Below are positions 55,727 through 64,000 of a stretch of DNA of 64,000 bases, piece after piece. How positions within the stretch are numbered: the first letter of the stretch is position 1; each line of letters opens with the position of its first letter. The notes beneath the pieces are model-generated. The model did not search any database and was not told where the DNA came from. It saw only the letters and a list, made by a program, of their open reading frames with translations. The stretch comes from Prochlorococcus sp. AG-363-A16 (GTDB lineage Bacteria; Cyanobacteriota; Cyanobacteriia; PCC-6307; Cyanobiaceae): contig QCFB01000001.1 of NCBI GenBank assembly GCA_003280345.1, positions 1-64,000 of the forward strand, in the 5' to 3' direction. A program made the translations under genes and the position numbers.

Positions 55727-56895
55727 TAGATAGATTTTGGCTAAAAAGACGTATCCCTCTGGCTTGGTTATTACTTTCTAGGCAACCATTAAGGTTGTTA
55801 GTAGCTCTGTCTGGGATCTGCTTTGCTGGAATTCTTATGTTTATGCAATTGGGATTTCGTGACGGTTTATTTGATGCAAGTGTAACTGTCCATAAGTTAT
55901 TTGATGCAGACTTAGTTTTAATTAGTCCACGCTCAATGAGTTCTATAAGTATGAGTGGATTTCCTAGAAGAAGACTGGTACAGGCTATGGCTCATCAAGA
56001 TGTGGTTGGGACAACACCAGTGAATTGGAATTTTCTTCTTTGGCGTAACCCTGAGACGCTTACAACGCGCTCAATCTTGGCATTAGGTTTTGAGCCAACA
56101 GATCCTCTTTTAAAAGATCCACAATTTTCGTCAAAAGCTCAACTGTTAACTAGTCGAGGACGTGTTTTATTTGACGACCTTTCTAGATATGAATTTGGGC
56201 CTATCTCTAAGTGGTTTTTAGAAGGGAGAACAATTGATACTGAAGTTGCTGGTAAAAGGGTGCGTGTTGCAGGACTAGTAAGCCTAGGCCCATCTTTTGG
56301 AGCAGATGGGAATTTAATTACTAGTCGCGAGACTTTTTTGCAATTGATGCCTGGAACTCCTTCAGGAAGTATTGAGATTGGATTGGTTAGGCTTAGACCT
56401 GGATCAGATGCAGAGGCAGTTGCTAAAACTTTAAGTGCCAGTTTGCCTAGAGATGTAAAAGTTCTAACCCGAAAAGGATTTATTGAGTTTGAAAAAAATT
56501 ATTGGAGAACAAGTACTTCTATAGGTTTTATCTTTACTCTTGGTGCTGCGATGGGGTTTGTTGTTGGATCAGTAATTGTTTACCAGATTCTTTATAGCGA
56601 TGTTAGTGATCATTTGCCTGAATATGCAACTTTGATGGCGATGGGTTATCCATTAAAGACTTTATTAGGGGTAGTTGCTCGAGAGGGAATTTTCCTTGCA
56701 GTTATGGGTTATATCCCAGCCTATACATCAGGATTGGCTTTATATGCACTGGTTAGAAATTCCACAAAACTGCCTATTGCTATGGACCCTCATAGAGCAT
56801 TAGTCGTTTTTTCTCTAATTTTGCTTATGTGTATGGGCTCAGCGTTGTTGGCTATGCGTCGTTTAGCTGATGCTGACCCCGCTGAAATTTTTTAA
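55723..56895 (+). CDS. devC: DevC-type ABC exporter permease
   Basis: 390 residues with the FtsX/MacB-type layout: one N-terminal helix (LLVALSGICFAGILMFMQLGF), a large periplasmic domain, then three helices near the C-terminus (IGFIFTLGAAMGFVVGSVIV, GIFLAVMGYIPAYTSGLALY, LVVFSLILLMCMGSALLAM). DevBCA systems export glycolipids in heterocyst formers; in unicellular cyanobacteria the cargo is unknown. The start is GTG 55723, overlapping devB. Confidence 0.87.
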   Translation: MIDRFWLKRRIPLAWLLLSRQPLRLLVALSGICFAGILMFMQLGFRDGLFDASVTVHKLFDADLVLISPRSMSSISMSGFPRRRLVQAMAHQDVVGTTPVNWNFLLWRNPETLTTRSILALGFEPTDPLLKDPQFSSKAQLLTSRGRVLFDDLSRYEFGPISKWFLEGRTIDTEVAGKRVRVAGLVSLGPSFGADGNLITSRETFLQLMPGTPSGSIEIGLVRLRPGSDAEAVAKTLSASLPRDVKVLTRKGFIEFEKNYWRTSTSIGFIFTLGAAMGFVVGSVIVYQILYSDVSDHLPEYATLMAMGYPLKTLLGVVAREGIFLAVMGYIPAYTSGLALYALVRNSTKLPIAMDPHRALVVFSLILLMCMGSALLAMRRLADADPAEIF

Positions 56896-57587
56896 TGAAA
56901 TCTTCCCGACCTTCTGTATTAATTAATGGTCTTTGCCATTGGTTTGGTAAAGGCTCAATGAGGAGACAAGTACTTCAGTCAATTTCAATGGAAATTGCAC
57001 CTGGAGAAGTTGTCTTACTAACTGGACCTTCCGGCTGTGGAAAAACTACCTTGTTAACACTTATTGGGGCACTAAGAAAGGTTCAAAAGGGTGATCTATC
57101 TGTTTTGGGTTATGAACTTCTTGGTTCTGGTCATAGAAAAAGACAAATCTTGAGAAGTCAAATAGGAATGATTTTTCAGGGCCATAACCTTTTGCGTTGT
57201 CTAACGGCAGAACAGAACGTCCAAATGGGTAGTGATTTAATCAAAGGTTATTCATATAGATCAAGAAGAGATCATGCTCGTGAATGGTTAAGAGCTGTTG
57301 GTCTCGATGATCATATGAGTAAATTTCCACAAGATCTTTCTGGTGGTCAGAAGCAGCGAGTTGCTATTGCAAGGGCTTTGGCAGCAAGACCAAAATTATT
57401 GTTAGCAGATGAACCAACAGCAGCACTTGATAGTGTTACAGGCCGGGAAGTTGTTGATTTGTTGAAGCGTCTAGCGCTTGATCAAGCTTGTTCTGTATTG
57501 ATTGTCACTCATGACCCAAGGATTTTGGATGTTGCTGATCGGCTTTTAAAAATGGAAGATGGGAGATTAATAACCTCTATTGGGTAG
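56895..57587 (+). CDS. devA: DevA-type ABC exporter ATPase
   Basis: 230 residues. Walker A is GPSGCGKTTL near residue 43, the signature LSGGQKQRVAIARAL near 149 and Walker B LLLADEPTAALD near 169, with the switch His in VTHDPRIL. It matches LolD/MacB-type ATPases that pair with FtsX-like permeases. The ATG shares a base with the devC stop (TAATG). Confidence 0.9.
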   Translation: MKSSRPSVLINGLCHWFGKGSMRRQVLQSISMEIAPGEVVLLTGPSGCGKTTLLTLIGALRKVQKGDLSVLGYELLGSGHRKRQILRSQIGMIFQGHNLLRCLTAEQNVQMGSDLIKGYSYRSRRDHAREWLRAVGLDDHMSKFPQDLSGGQKQRVAIARALAARPKLLLADEPTAALDSVTGREVVDLLKRLALDQACSVLIVTHDPRILDVADRLLKMEDGRLITSIG

Positions 57588-57622
57588 GCTAGTGGAACCA
57601 TTGAAAATAAAATCACTTAAGC

Positions 57623-57778
57623 ATGTCTAAGCGCAGAAACCTCAAAAAAGAAAAGCAGGAGCGCAACCGCGCTTATGCACGAAAATTTAAAAAGCGCAAA
57701 CTTCGTAATGATGGACGCGGAGAAGGTGCAGGAAATGGTGTAACTGGAACTGCAAATAATGGTGGTGCAGCAGATTAA
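57623..57778 (+). CDS. Small basic protein with a glycine-rich tail (51 aa)
   Basis: ATG 57623 to TAA 57776-57778. The first half is highly basic: MSKRRNLKKEKQERNRAYAR then KFKKRKLRNDGRG. The second half is a Gly/Asn/Ala tail (AGNGVTGTANNGGAAD). It looks like a nucleic-acid-binding or ribosome-associated peptide. It is probably a real conserved picocyanobacterial gene, but the function is unknown. It lies 35 bp after devA. Confidence 0.6.
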   Translation: MSKRRNLKKEKQERNRAYARKFKKRKLRNDGRGEGAGNGVTGTANNGGAAD

Positions 57779-57866
57779 ATAAATTCTATTTATTAGGCTA
57801 TGGGAACCTATAGCTTTTCAATCGTTTATAAAGCCTGGTAGGTTCATATAACCTTGGGTTTTGGGG

Positions 57867-58799
57867 ATGTTTGTAAGCGTCATCATCCCTACCTACAATC
57901 GGAAACCGATTCTTGAGAAGTGTCTTTTAGCACTGGAGAATCAACAGAGCATTTCAGAGATAGAAAATTACGAAGTTGTTGTTGTTGATGATGGATCTAC
58001 TGACGGTACAACTTCGTGGTTAGAGAAAAATCCACAAAATTTTCCTCATGTTCGTTTGATTGAACAAGTTCATGGAGGTCCTGCTGAAGCACGCAATCTC
58101 GGAGTGAACAATTCAAATGGCGATGTAATCGTATTTATTGATAGTGACTTAGTAGTTACAAGTTCTTTTCTTGCCTCACACATTAGTGCTTTAGTTAGAT
58201 TTTGGAATAGTAGAGGAAACAGACTTTGTTTTACTTATGGTGCCGTGATTAATACTTCAAATTTCCAACATCCTACTTCAGAATCCCATAAGCTTCAAGA
58301 TAATTCATGGGCCTATTTTGCTACAGGTAATGTAGCTATAGATAAAGATGTATTGGTAAGATCAGGACTCTTTGATACGTCTTTCCGTCTTTATGGATGG
58401 GAGGATTTGGAACTCGGGGAGAGACTTCGCCAGATGAGCGTAGAGCTTATAAAATGTCCAAGGGCAGTTGGATATCATTGGCATCCTGCACTTACTCTTA
58501 ATCAAATTCCTGATTTGATAAGAATTGAAAAAGAAAGAGCAAAGATGGGCTTAGTTTTTTATAAGAAACATCCAACTATTAGAGTTCGATTCATTATTCA
58601 GTTCACATTGTTACATCGTTGCCTTTGGGAACTTTTAACTATTGGTGGAATTGTTAATCACAGGACTCTTAGACCTTTGTTGTCCTTTTTGCTTCGTAAG
58701 GGCCATTCTGGAGTGGCAATGGAACTTCTCCGCTTGCCATTGAACCTCATATCAGTGAGAGAATTGTTCAAAGAAGCTTCTTTGCAGGGCTTGCGCTAA
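57867..58799 (+). CDS. Family 2 glycosyltransferase
   Basis: 310 residues. The GT-A nucleotide-sugar domain starts VSVIIPTYNRKPILEKCLLA, with VVVDDGSTDGT near 36, HGGPAEARNLGV near 67 and the metal-binding FIDSD near 93. The acceptor motif region GWEDLELGERLRQM is near 174. ATG 57867 is chosen over TTG 57861. The sugar and acceptor are unknown. Confidence 0.87.
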   Translation: MFVSVIIPTYNRKPILEKCLLALENQQSISEIENYEVVVVDDGSTDGTTSWLEKNPQNFPHVRLIEQVHGGPAEARNLGVNNSNGDVIVFIDSDLVVTSSFLASHISALVRFWNSRGNRLCFTYGAVINTSNFQHPTSESHKLQDNSWAYFATGNVAIDKDVLVRSGLFDTSFRLYGWEDLELGERLRQMSVELIKCPRAVGYHWHPALTLNQIPDLIRIEKERAKMGLVFYKKHPTIRVRFIIQFTLLHRCLWELLTIGGIVNHRTLRPLLSFLLRKGHSGVAMELLRLPLNLISVRELFKEASLQGLR

Positions 58800-58839
58800 T
58801 AGCAGTTTGATAGATTTATAGGGTTCTTACTAATCCGCA

Positions 58840-58928
58840 CACCTGTCTGTTTCGGGTGGTGATCGTTTAAATCGAGTTTACTGACTTGGTTTTCTTTCAT
58901 ACCTGACAGGTGGAGGCGAACCCGAAAC
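58840..58928 (+). promoter_or_regulatory. Pseudoknot-capable leader of rpsB
   Basis: CACCTGTC (58840-58847) is complementary to GACAGGTG (58905-58912), and GTTTCGGGT (58849-58857) to ACCCGAAAC (58920-58928). The order A-B-A'-B' cannot nest, so both stems together make an H-type pseudoknot ending 10 bp before the rpsB ATG. Local alternatives (CACC with GGTG within 58840-58860) compete. Ribosomal protein S2 commonly autoregulates through its leader; a similar role here is inferred. Confidence 0.65.
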
Positions 58929-58938
58929 CTCAAAAAAC

Positions 58939-59658
58939 ATGGCTGTTGTAACTCTCTCCGAGATGATGGAGGCTGGTGCTCACTTTGGTCACCAGACAAG
59001 AAGATGGAATCCAAAGATGTCGCGATACATCTATTGCGCAAGAAATGGAGTCCACATTATTGATTTAGTTAAGACAGCTGTTTGTATGAACAGCGCCTAT
59101 AAATGGACGAGGTCTGCAGCCAGGAGTGGTAAAAGATTCCTATTTGTAGGTACTAAGAAACAGGCTTCAGAGGTTGTTGCTTCGGAAGCATCAAGATGTG
59201 GAGCTGCTTATGTCAATCAACGTTGGCTAGGAGGAATGCTCACTAATTGGACAACCATGAAGGCTCGTATCGATAGGCTTAAGGACCTTGAGCGTATGGA
59301 ATCCAGTGGCGCTATAGCTATGCGTCCTAAGAAAGAAGCTGCAGTTTTAAGAAGAGAACTAGAAAGGCTTCAGAAGTATTTAGGTGGTCTTAAAGGTATG
59401 AGGAGATTGCCTGATGTAGTCGTTCTTGTTGATCAAAGGCGCGAAACAAACGCAGTTTTGGAAGCTCGCAAATTGGACATTCCTTTGGTATCAATGCTTG
59501 ACACCAACTGTGACCCAGATCTTTGCGAGGTTCCTATCCCTTGCAATGATGACGCTGTTAGATCTGTTCAATTGGTTTTAGGAAGATTAGCTGACGCTAT
59601 TAATGAAGGCCGGCATGGATCTAATGACCATCGTGGTTCCGAGGACAATGGCAATTAG
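58939..59658 (+). CDS. rpsB: 30S ribosomal protein S2
   Basis: 239 residues: [20 protein letters not shown] at the start, then [39 protein letters not shown] and [19 protein letters not shown], the S2 core. The last 20 residues are a charged tail. It forms the usual rpsB-tsf pair, with a structured leader upstream and hairpins in the 84-bp gap to tsf. Confidence 0.97.
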   Translation: MAVVTLSEMMEAGAHFGHQTRRWNPKMSRYIYCARNGVHIIDLVKTAVCMNSAYKWTRSAARSGKRFLFVGTKKQASEVVASEASRCGAAYVNQRWLGGMLTNWTTMKARIDRLKDLERMESSGAIAMRPKKEAAVLRRELERLQKYLGGLKGMRRLPDVVVLVDQRRETNAVLEARKLDIPLVSMLDTNCDPDLCEVPIPCNDDAVRSVQLVLGRLADAINEGRHGSNDHRGSEDNGN

Positions 59659-59675
59659 CTATTCCTCTGAAGCAA

Positions 59676-59712
59676 ATTTCAGCTACTGAAATCATTAAAC
59701 TCTTTCAGTAGC
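59676..59712 (+). promoter_or_regulatory. Two mutually exclusive hairpins between rpsB and tsf
   Basis: ATTTCAG (59676-59682) can pair with CTGAAAT (59686-59692) over a 3-base loop, or GCTACTGAAA (59682-59691) can pair with TTTCAGTAGC (59703-59712) over 11 bases. They share the ACTGAAA segment, so only one can form at a time. There is no T run, so it is more likely an mRNA processing or attenuation element that sets the S2 to EF-Ts ratio than a terminator. Confidence 0.55.
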
Positions 59713-59742
59713 AAACTTGATCACCTTTTAACTCACATTCAA

Positions 59743-60399
59743 ATGGCGGCAGTATCAGCCAAGCTCGTTAAAGACCTGCGCGACAAGACAGGTGCAGGAA
59801 TGATGGATTGCAAAAAAGCTCTCGCTGAAACAGAGGGAGATGTCATCAAGGCCATCGAGTGGTTACGCCAAAAAGGTATCGCTAGTGCAGAGAAAAAATC
59901 AGGAAGAATTGCTGCAGAAGGTGCAATAGGAAGCTATATCCATACAGGCGCAAGAGTGGGCGTTCTTCTAGAGATGAATTGTGAAACTGACTTTGTGGCG
60001 CGAGGAGAACTTTTTCAAGGGCTATTAAAAGATGTCGCCATGCAAGTTGCTGCTTGCCCAAATGTTGAATATGTGACTACTGATCAGATACCTTTGGATG
60101 TTGTCGAAAAAGAGAAAGCTATAGAAATGGGTAGAGATGACTTAGAAGGGAAACCAGCTCAGATGAAGGAAAGGATTGTTGAAGGAAGGATAGGAAAACG
60201 CTTGAAAGAATTAGCATTAATGGAACAACCTTTTATAAAAGATAGCTCATTAACAGTAGAGCAACTTGTAAAACAAACTGCTGGTAAAATAGGTGAAAAT
60301 GTGAGAATTAGGCGTTTCACTCGTTATACCTTAGGAGAAGGGATTGAAGTAGAAAGAATGGATTTTGCTTCGGAGGTTGCTTCTATATCTGCTGCATAA
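59743..60399 (+). CDS. tsf: Elongation factor Ts
   Basis: EF-Ts recycles EF-Tu. 218 residues: [19 protein letters not shown] near the N-terminus (the EF-Tu contact includes the [12 protein letters not shown] motif), [20 protein letters not shown] and TDFVARGE in the core. It is the short form without the extra second half-core domain, as is common in cyanobacteria. Confidence 0.97.
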   Translation: MAAVSAKLVKDLRDKTGAGMMDCKKALAETEGDVIKAIEWLRQKGIASAEKKSGRIAAEGAIGSYIHTGARVGVLLEMNCETDFVARGELFQGLLKDVAMQVAACPNVEYVTTDQIPLDVVEKEKAIEMGRDDLEGKPAQMKERIVEGRIGKRLKELALMEQPFIKDSSLTVEQLVKQTAGKIGENVRIRRFTRYTLGEGIEVERMDFASEVASISAA

Positions 60400-60402
60400 A
60401 CA

Positions 60403-61635
60403 TTGACTTCAAGAAAAGAGGAACTAAAGTCTTATAAACCAAAGCAGCAACTTGAGCTTTTAGAGTTGCAATGTAAAAAATTAGCCCCTGATTTATATCG
60501 AACCTACGCACTATATCTTCAAGATCTAAGAGATATTATGTTAAGTACTGTACATAAAGCAGTATTATTTTTGTTGACAAATCAAGAACAAAATAATTTT
60601 GGCAAGCTGAATATTGATGCAAGAAAAACTTTCCAATCTAAAATTGATGCAATAACTTCGCGTTGTATTTCCTTATTAACTGTAGAACATTTAATGGATC
60701 TATCCCGACACCTGGAGGAGGAAAAACAAATCAGGTTGAATCAAGTTAAGGAAGAAGTATTGATGGCATTAAGTGAGGAAAAAAAGGATATTGATCACGA
60801 ATTTGGAGAAGATGATATTCACCTAAGTCTTTACCACCCGCTAGACCAACTTTCTAGCCTTGACGATATCAATGATGACGCTTCGATTAAACTCGAAGAC
60901 AATTCAGAGTATTCAGATCAAAGTACTAAGCAATATAAAGAAAATGATTTTAGCAGTTTAGATTCGTCTAATTCTTTAGCATCTAATTCAAATAAAGACG
61001 ATATTCAACAAGTTGATAAAGGTAGTTTAAGTATTTTAAAATCATTATTTTTAATGGCTGGAGAGACAATTACTAATAATAAAGATAATAAAGAAAAAGA
61101 GGATCCTCTGCTTTCAGATAAATCTGGGGATTCCGATTTTGCTGATACAAAAAAACATTCTAATAATAAACTTATGCCTCAGACGCCTATAGAGTTGTTT
61201 GACTGGACAGATCATCTAGAGATTGCTTTAACCAGAAGACTTAGAAATCTCTCACATGCAATTAATGTTGAGCTACTTAGAGTTGGAATCCTAAACAGTA
61301 TCTTCCCTTTAAGCCTTCTTGATGCATCCCTCTCTGGACAGGTTCACTCCCAAGACTCAGAATCAAATCTTTTAAAGCTAAAAGTTCCTTTGCAAAACGG
61401 ACCATTGGCAGAAGAAATAGATATTATCTGTTTGCTAATTCGTGTTTCTGATCTTGAGTTCGATGATGTACGACTAAAAAGTTGTCGTAATCAAATAAAC
61501 CAACAGCATAATTTGTTGTTAAAAATGGTTAAGCAACAACGTTATTGGCAAAAGCGCTCTATCGCTATTGAGGTACATCAACAGTGGTTGCAGACCCCAA
61601 ACGAAACCTCGTCAGTGAATCCTCAAGACAAATAA
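60403..61635 (+). CDS. Conserved cyanobacterial protein of unknown function (tsf-recG gap)
   Basis: 410 residues from TTG 60403, three bases after the tsf stop. The N-terminal 130 residues are helical and charged (YKPKQQLELLELQCKKLAPD). An acidic Ser/Asn/Asp-rich linker spans about 140-260. The C-terminal part contains LFDWTDHLEIALTRRLRNLSH and ISLR-like beta segments. No enzyme motif is visible. The middle is low complexity and probably disordered. recG begins inside its 3' end. Confidence 0.7.
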   Translation: MTSRKEELKSYKPKQQLELLELQCKKLAPDLYRTYALYLQDLRDIMLSTVHKAVLFLLTNQEQNNFGKLNIDARKTFQSKIDAITSRCISLLTVEHLMDLSRHLEEEKQIRLNQVKEEVLMALSEEKKDIDHEFGEDDIHLSLYHPLDQLSSLDDINDDASIKLEDNSEYSDQSTKQYKENDFSSLDSSNSLASNSNKDDIQQVDKGSLSILKSLFLMAGETITNNKDNKEKEDPLLSDKSGDSDFADTKKHSNNKLMPQTPIELFDWTDHLEIALTRRLRNLSHAINVELLRVGILNSIFPLSLLDASLSGQVHSQDSESNLLKLKVPLQNGPLAEEIDIICLLIRVSDLEFDDVRLKSCRNQINQQHNLLLKMVKQQRYWQKRSIAIEVHQQWLQTPNETSSVNPQDK

Positions 61636-64000
61636 CTGATGGTCTATTACAGGATCTGCATGGTTGGTTATCTCCATTAAAGCAAGCTCTTTCGTTAGAA
61701 GCTGAACGTGGTTTCGGTAATCTTTTAGGACGTGATGAACATTTTCATTCGTTTGTATCTAGGGAGTTGTCATCTCCACCGAATTATCTTCATAAGAATA
61801 ATCTTGAGCTTAAAAAGCAATTACTTGAATTAGCTGAATCTTTTTCTAATTATCAAAATAGTACTGACTCTGCTCGTAGACGAATAGTAGCTAAAACTAG
61901 AAAACTACTTTACAAACTTACCAAAGAATTAACTCCATCAATTCCTAGTAAAAATCCGACATTAAGAATTAATGATTCTACTGTTCATAGCCAACTTGAA
62001 TCTAATTGTATATTGAAGGAACATGATATTAATACTCCTTTAGTTGCAATTAAAGGTATAGGTCCAAAGCTTTCCGATAGACTTGCGAGTCTTGGGATTT
62101 TATTAATCCGTGATCTACTTCAATATTACCCTCGAGATTATGTTGATTATTCATCTCTTAAAAGAATTGCTCACCTCCAGCCTGGTGAAACAGTAACAGT
62201 ATTAGCGACAATAAGACGTTGTAGTGCTTTTAAAAGTCCAAGAAATGTCAACCTATCAATATTAGAGCTACAACTTCAGGATTCAACTGGCCGCCTTAAG
62301 GTGACTAAGTTTTTTGGAGGCAAGAGGTTCTCGAACTATTCATATTTACATAGTCAGGCAAGCTTATACCCTATTGGTTCAACAGTTGCTGTTAGTGGGC
62401 TTGTAAAAAAAGGTCCTTATGGAAAAAGTATTCAAGACCCTTTAATTGAAGTTTTGGAAAATCCAAACTCTCAAATAAATTCAAAGTTTATTGGGAGGCT
62501 ATTACCCGTTTATAACTTAACTGAGGGAATTACTGCTAATAAATTCAGAGATCTCATAGATATTGTTCTTCCTTTTACCTCCGAATGGTCAGACCCTTTA
62601 TCGCCTGGTCAGTTGAAGGAACATTCTTTGATTACTAAAAGTGAAGCAATGAATAGCATTCATAAACCACTTGATCAAAAATCACTTCGGTCTGCCAGAA
62701 GACGTTTAGTCTTTGATGAATTCTTGCTATTGCAATTAGGCTTGTTAAGAAGAAGATCTGAACTTCGTAAAAGTGCCGCTCCAGCTTTAAATATCTCAGT
62801 GCAAAGTGAAGGTTTGGTTGACAACTTTTTTAGATTATTACCTTTTGAATTAACAAAGGCACAAACTCGAGTTCTTTTGGAAATTGAATCTGATTTAAAA
62901 TGTACAAAACCAATGGCTCGCCTTGTTCAAGGTGATGTGGGAAGTGGAAAGACAGTTGTGGCAATTGCTGCACTTCTTAATGCTGTACAAGCAGGGTGGC
63001 AGGGTGCTTTTATGGCGCCTACAGAAGTTTTAGCTCAACAACATTACCGTACATTATGTAAATGGCTTCCTAACTTACATGTCACTGTTGAACTACTTTC
63101 TGGATCAACTCCACGTGTAAAAAGAAGCAAAGTACTAGATGATTTAGCTAATGGATCGTTGAAGATACTTGTAGGCACTCATGCCTTAATTGAGGAAAGA
63201 GTTTCTTTTTCTCGTTTGGGACTTGTTGTCGTAGATGAACAACATCGCTTTGGTGTACATCAGCGTAATCGATTGCTTAATAAAGGTCTTCAACCCCATC
63301 TCTTGACTATGACGGCGACTCCAATTCCGCGTACTTTGGCCCTTTCTATTCATGGTGATTTAGATGTTAGTCAGATTGATGAGCTTCCACCCGGTCGAAC
63401 ACCTATAAAGACAAAATTATTAACTAACTCAAATAGAGATAAGGCCTATGAGCTTATAAGAAGTGAAGTTAATCGAGGGCAACGCGCTTATGTAGTTTTA
63501 CCTTTAGTAGAAGAATCTGAAAAATTAGACCTTCGTTCGGCCGTAGAAGTTTATGAACATTTATCTACCAATATTTTTAAGGAATTATCTGTAGGCCTTT
63601 TACATGGACGAATGAACAGTTCTGAAAAAGCAGCCATTATTAGTGATTTCACATATGGAAACTGTCAGGTGCTTGTTTCTACGACTGTTGTTGAGGTTGG
63701 TGTTGATGTCCCTGAAGCTACCGTTATGGTAATTGAACATGCAGATCGTTTTGGTCTAGCTCAACTACATCAACTACGTGGCCGTGTAGGAAGGGGAGCG
63801 AAGACTTCTTATTGCGTTCTCTTGAATGATGGGAACAACCCTTTATCTAAACAACGTTTAGAAGTTTTGGTTAATACTAATGATGGATTTGAAATTTCTG
63901 AAATCGACTTAAGACTACGAGGACCAGGACAAGTATTAGGCACTCGTCAGTCTGGACTACCTGATTTTGCTTTAGCAAGTCTTGTCGATGACGTGCAGGT
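61584..64000 (+). CDS. recG: ATP-dependent DNA helicase RecG (partial, 3' end outside the window)
   Basis: RecG remodels stalled forks and branched DNA. GTG 61584 is the first start after an in-frame stop and overlaps the upstream gene by 52 bp. A helix-hairpin-helix-like segment AIKGIGPKLSDRLASLGI and the wedge/OB part (about 150-300) come first. The helicase motifs follow: I GDVGSGKT near 451, II DEQHRFG near 551, III MTATPIPRTLAL near 573, and VI HQLRGRVGRG near 731. About 805 codons are visible, with no stop by the window end. Confidence 0.95.
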   Translation, partial: MVADPKRNLVSESSRQITDGLLQDLHGWLSPLKQALSLEAERGFGNLLGRDEHFHSFVSRELSSPPNYLHKNNLELKKQLLELAESFSNYQNSTDSARRRIVAKTRKLLYKLTKELTPSIPSKNPTLRINDSTVHSQLESNCILKEHDINTPLVAIKGIGPKLSDRLASLGILLIRDLLQYYPRDYVDYSSLKRIAHLQPGETVTVLATIRRCSAFKSPRNVNLSILELQLQDSTGRLKVTKFFGGKRFSNYSYLHSQASLYPIGSTVAVSGLVKKGPYGKSIQDPLIEVLENPNSQINSKFIGRLLPVYNLTEGITANKFRDLIDIVLPFTSEWSDPLSPGQLKEHSLITKSEAMNSIHKPLDQKSLRSARRRLVFDEFLLLQLGLLRRRSELRKSAAPALNISVQSEGLVDNFFRLLPFELTKAQTRVLLEIESDLKCTKPMARLVQGDVGSGKTVVAIAALLNAVQAGWQGAFMAPTEVLAQQHYRTLCKWLPNLHVTVELLSGSTPRVKRSKVLDDLANGSLKILVGTHALIEERVSFSRLGLVVVDEQHRFGVHQRNRLLNKGLQPHLLTMTATPIPRTLALSIHGDLDVSQIDELPPGRTPIKTKLLTNSNRDKAYELIRSEVNRGQRAYVVLPLVEESEKLDLRSAVEVYEHLSTNIFKELSVGLLHGRMNSSEKAAIISDFTYGNCQVLVSTTVVEVGVDVPEATVMVIEHADRFGLAQLHQLRGRVGRGAKTSYCVLLNDGNNPLSKQRLEVLVNTNDGFEISEIDLRLRGPGQVLGTRQSGLPDFALASLVDDVQ

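Noticed and set aside
1-64000. CRISPR arrays, insertion sequences, prophage or rRNA operons
   Set aside because: No regularly spaced repeats, transposase or integrase motifs, or rRNA sequence were seen on reading; the single long inverted repeat at 28890-28949 has no transposase or target duplication beside it.

Overview
The window is a dense, AT-rich stretch of a cyanobacterial chromosome, most likely a low-light-adapted Prochlorococcus or a close relative. Direct support is psb28 and gun4 (photosystem II and chlorophyll synthesis), pcyA (bilin reductase), a PAM68-like photosystem II assembly protein, solanesyl diphosphate synthase, a CRR42/SipA-type small protein, a DevBCA-type exporter and several families found only in cyanobacteria (DUF3288, DUF1350, DUF1816, DUF3082, DUF6439). 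Short gaps, frequent 1-4 bp gene overlaps, use of TTG and GTG starts and weak Shine-Dalgarno sites fit a streamlined picocyanobacterial genome. The species call is inference. Only one tRNA was seen; there is no rRNA, CRISPR array, transposase or prophage.

Layout. 1-5.7 kb: end of a probable murI, sds, a HAD phosphatase, acs, a DUF1350 protein and a DEDDh exonuclease. 5.8-9.9 kb: tRNA-Pro(GGG), small membrane proteins, msrA, an ABC exporter half and a DUF3288 gene. 9.9-16.3 kb: a structured leader, trpD, carA, a STAS protein, Mini-III RNase, a SpoU-type rRNA methyltransferase, a DUF1816 gene and gatA. 16.4-25.8 kb: dnaE, the PAM68-like gene, rpsO, ruvA, two exported proteins, an EamA permease and dnaG. 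25.8-29.0 kb is the most accessory-looking part: a gene-poor gap with a short unlisted reading frame, a HExxH protein of unknown role, and umuDC under a LexA box that sits in a 25-bp perfect inverted repeat. 29.0-36.7 kb: rlmH, two unknowns, ksgA, ispE, DUF3082, pdhB, secD and secF. 36.7-43.4 kb: two tandem AI-2E-family permeases, psb28, mnmH, gun4, an anti-sigma-type kinase, a methyltransferase and a small exported protein. 43.6-51.5 kb: glnA with a canonical NtcA promoter, a divergent photorespiratory-type aminotransferase, tadA, a PLP decarboxylase, a membrane GTPase, lspA, bioY and a sipA-like gene. 51.5-57.8 kb: a catalytic and non-catalytic M16 protease pair, pcyA and devBCA. 57.9-64 kb: a glycosyltransferase, rpsB with an unusual leader, tsf, a cyanobacterial unknown and the start of recG.

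Most genes are housekeeping. The most interesting signals are in non-coding DNA: the umuD operator hairpin, the double hairpin abutting the trpD start codon, a pseudoknot-capable rpsB leader, mutually exclusive hairpins between rpsB and tsf, and a long-range inverted repeat near 43.0 kb. Functional names below rest on motifs and family recognition by eye; no database search was run.
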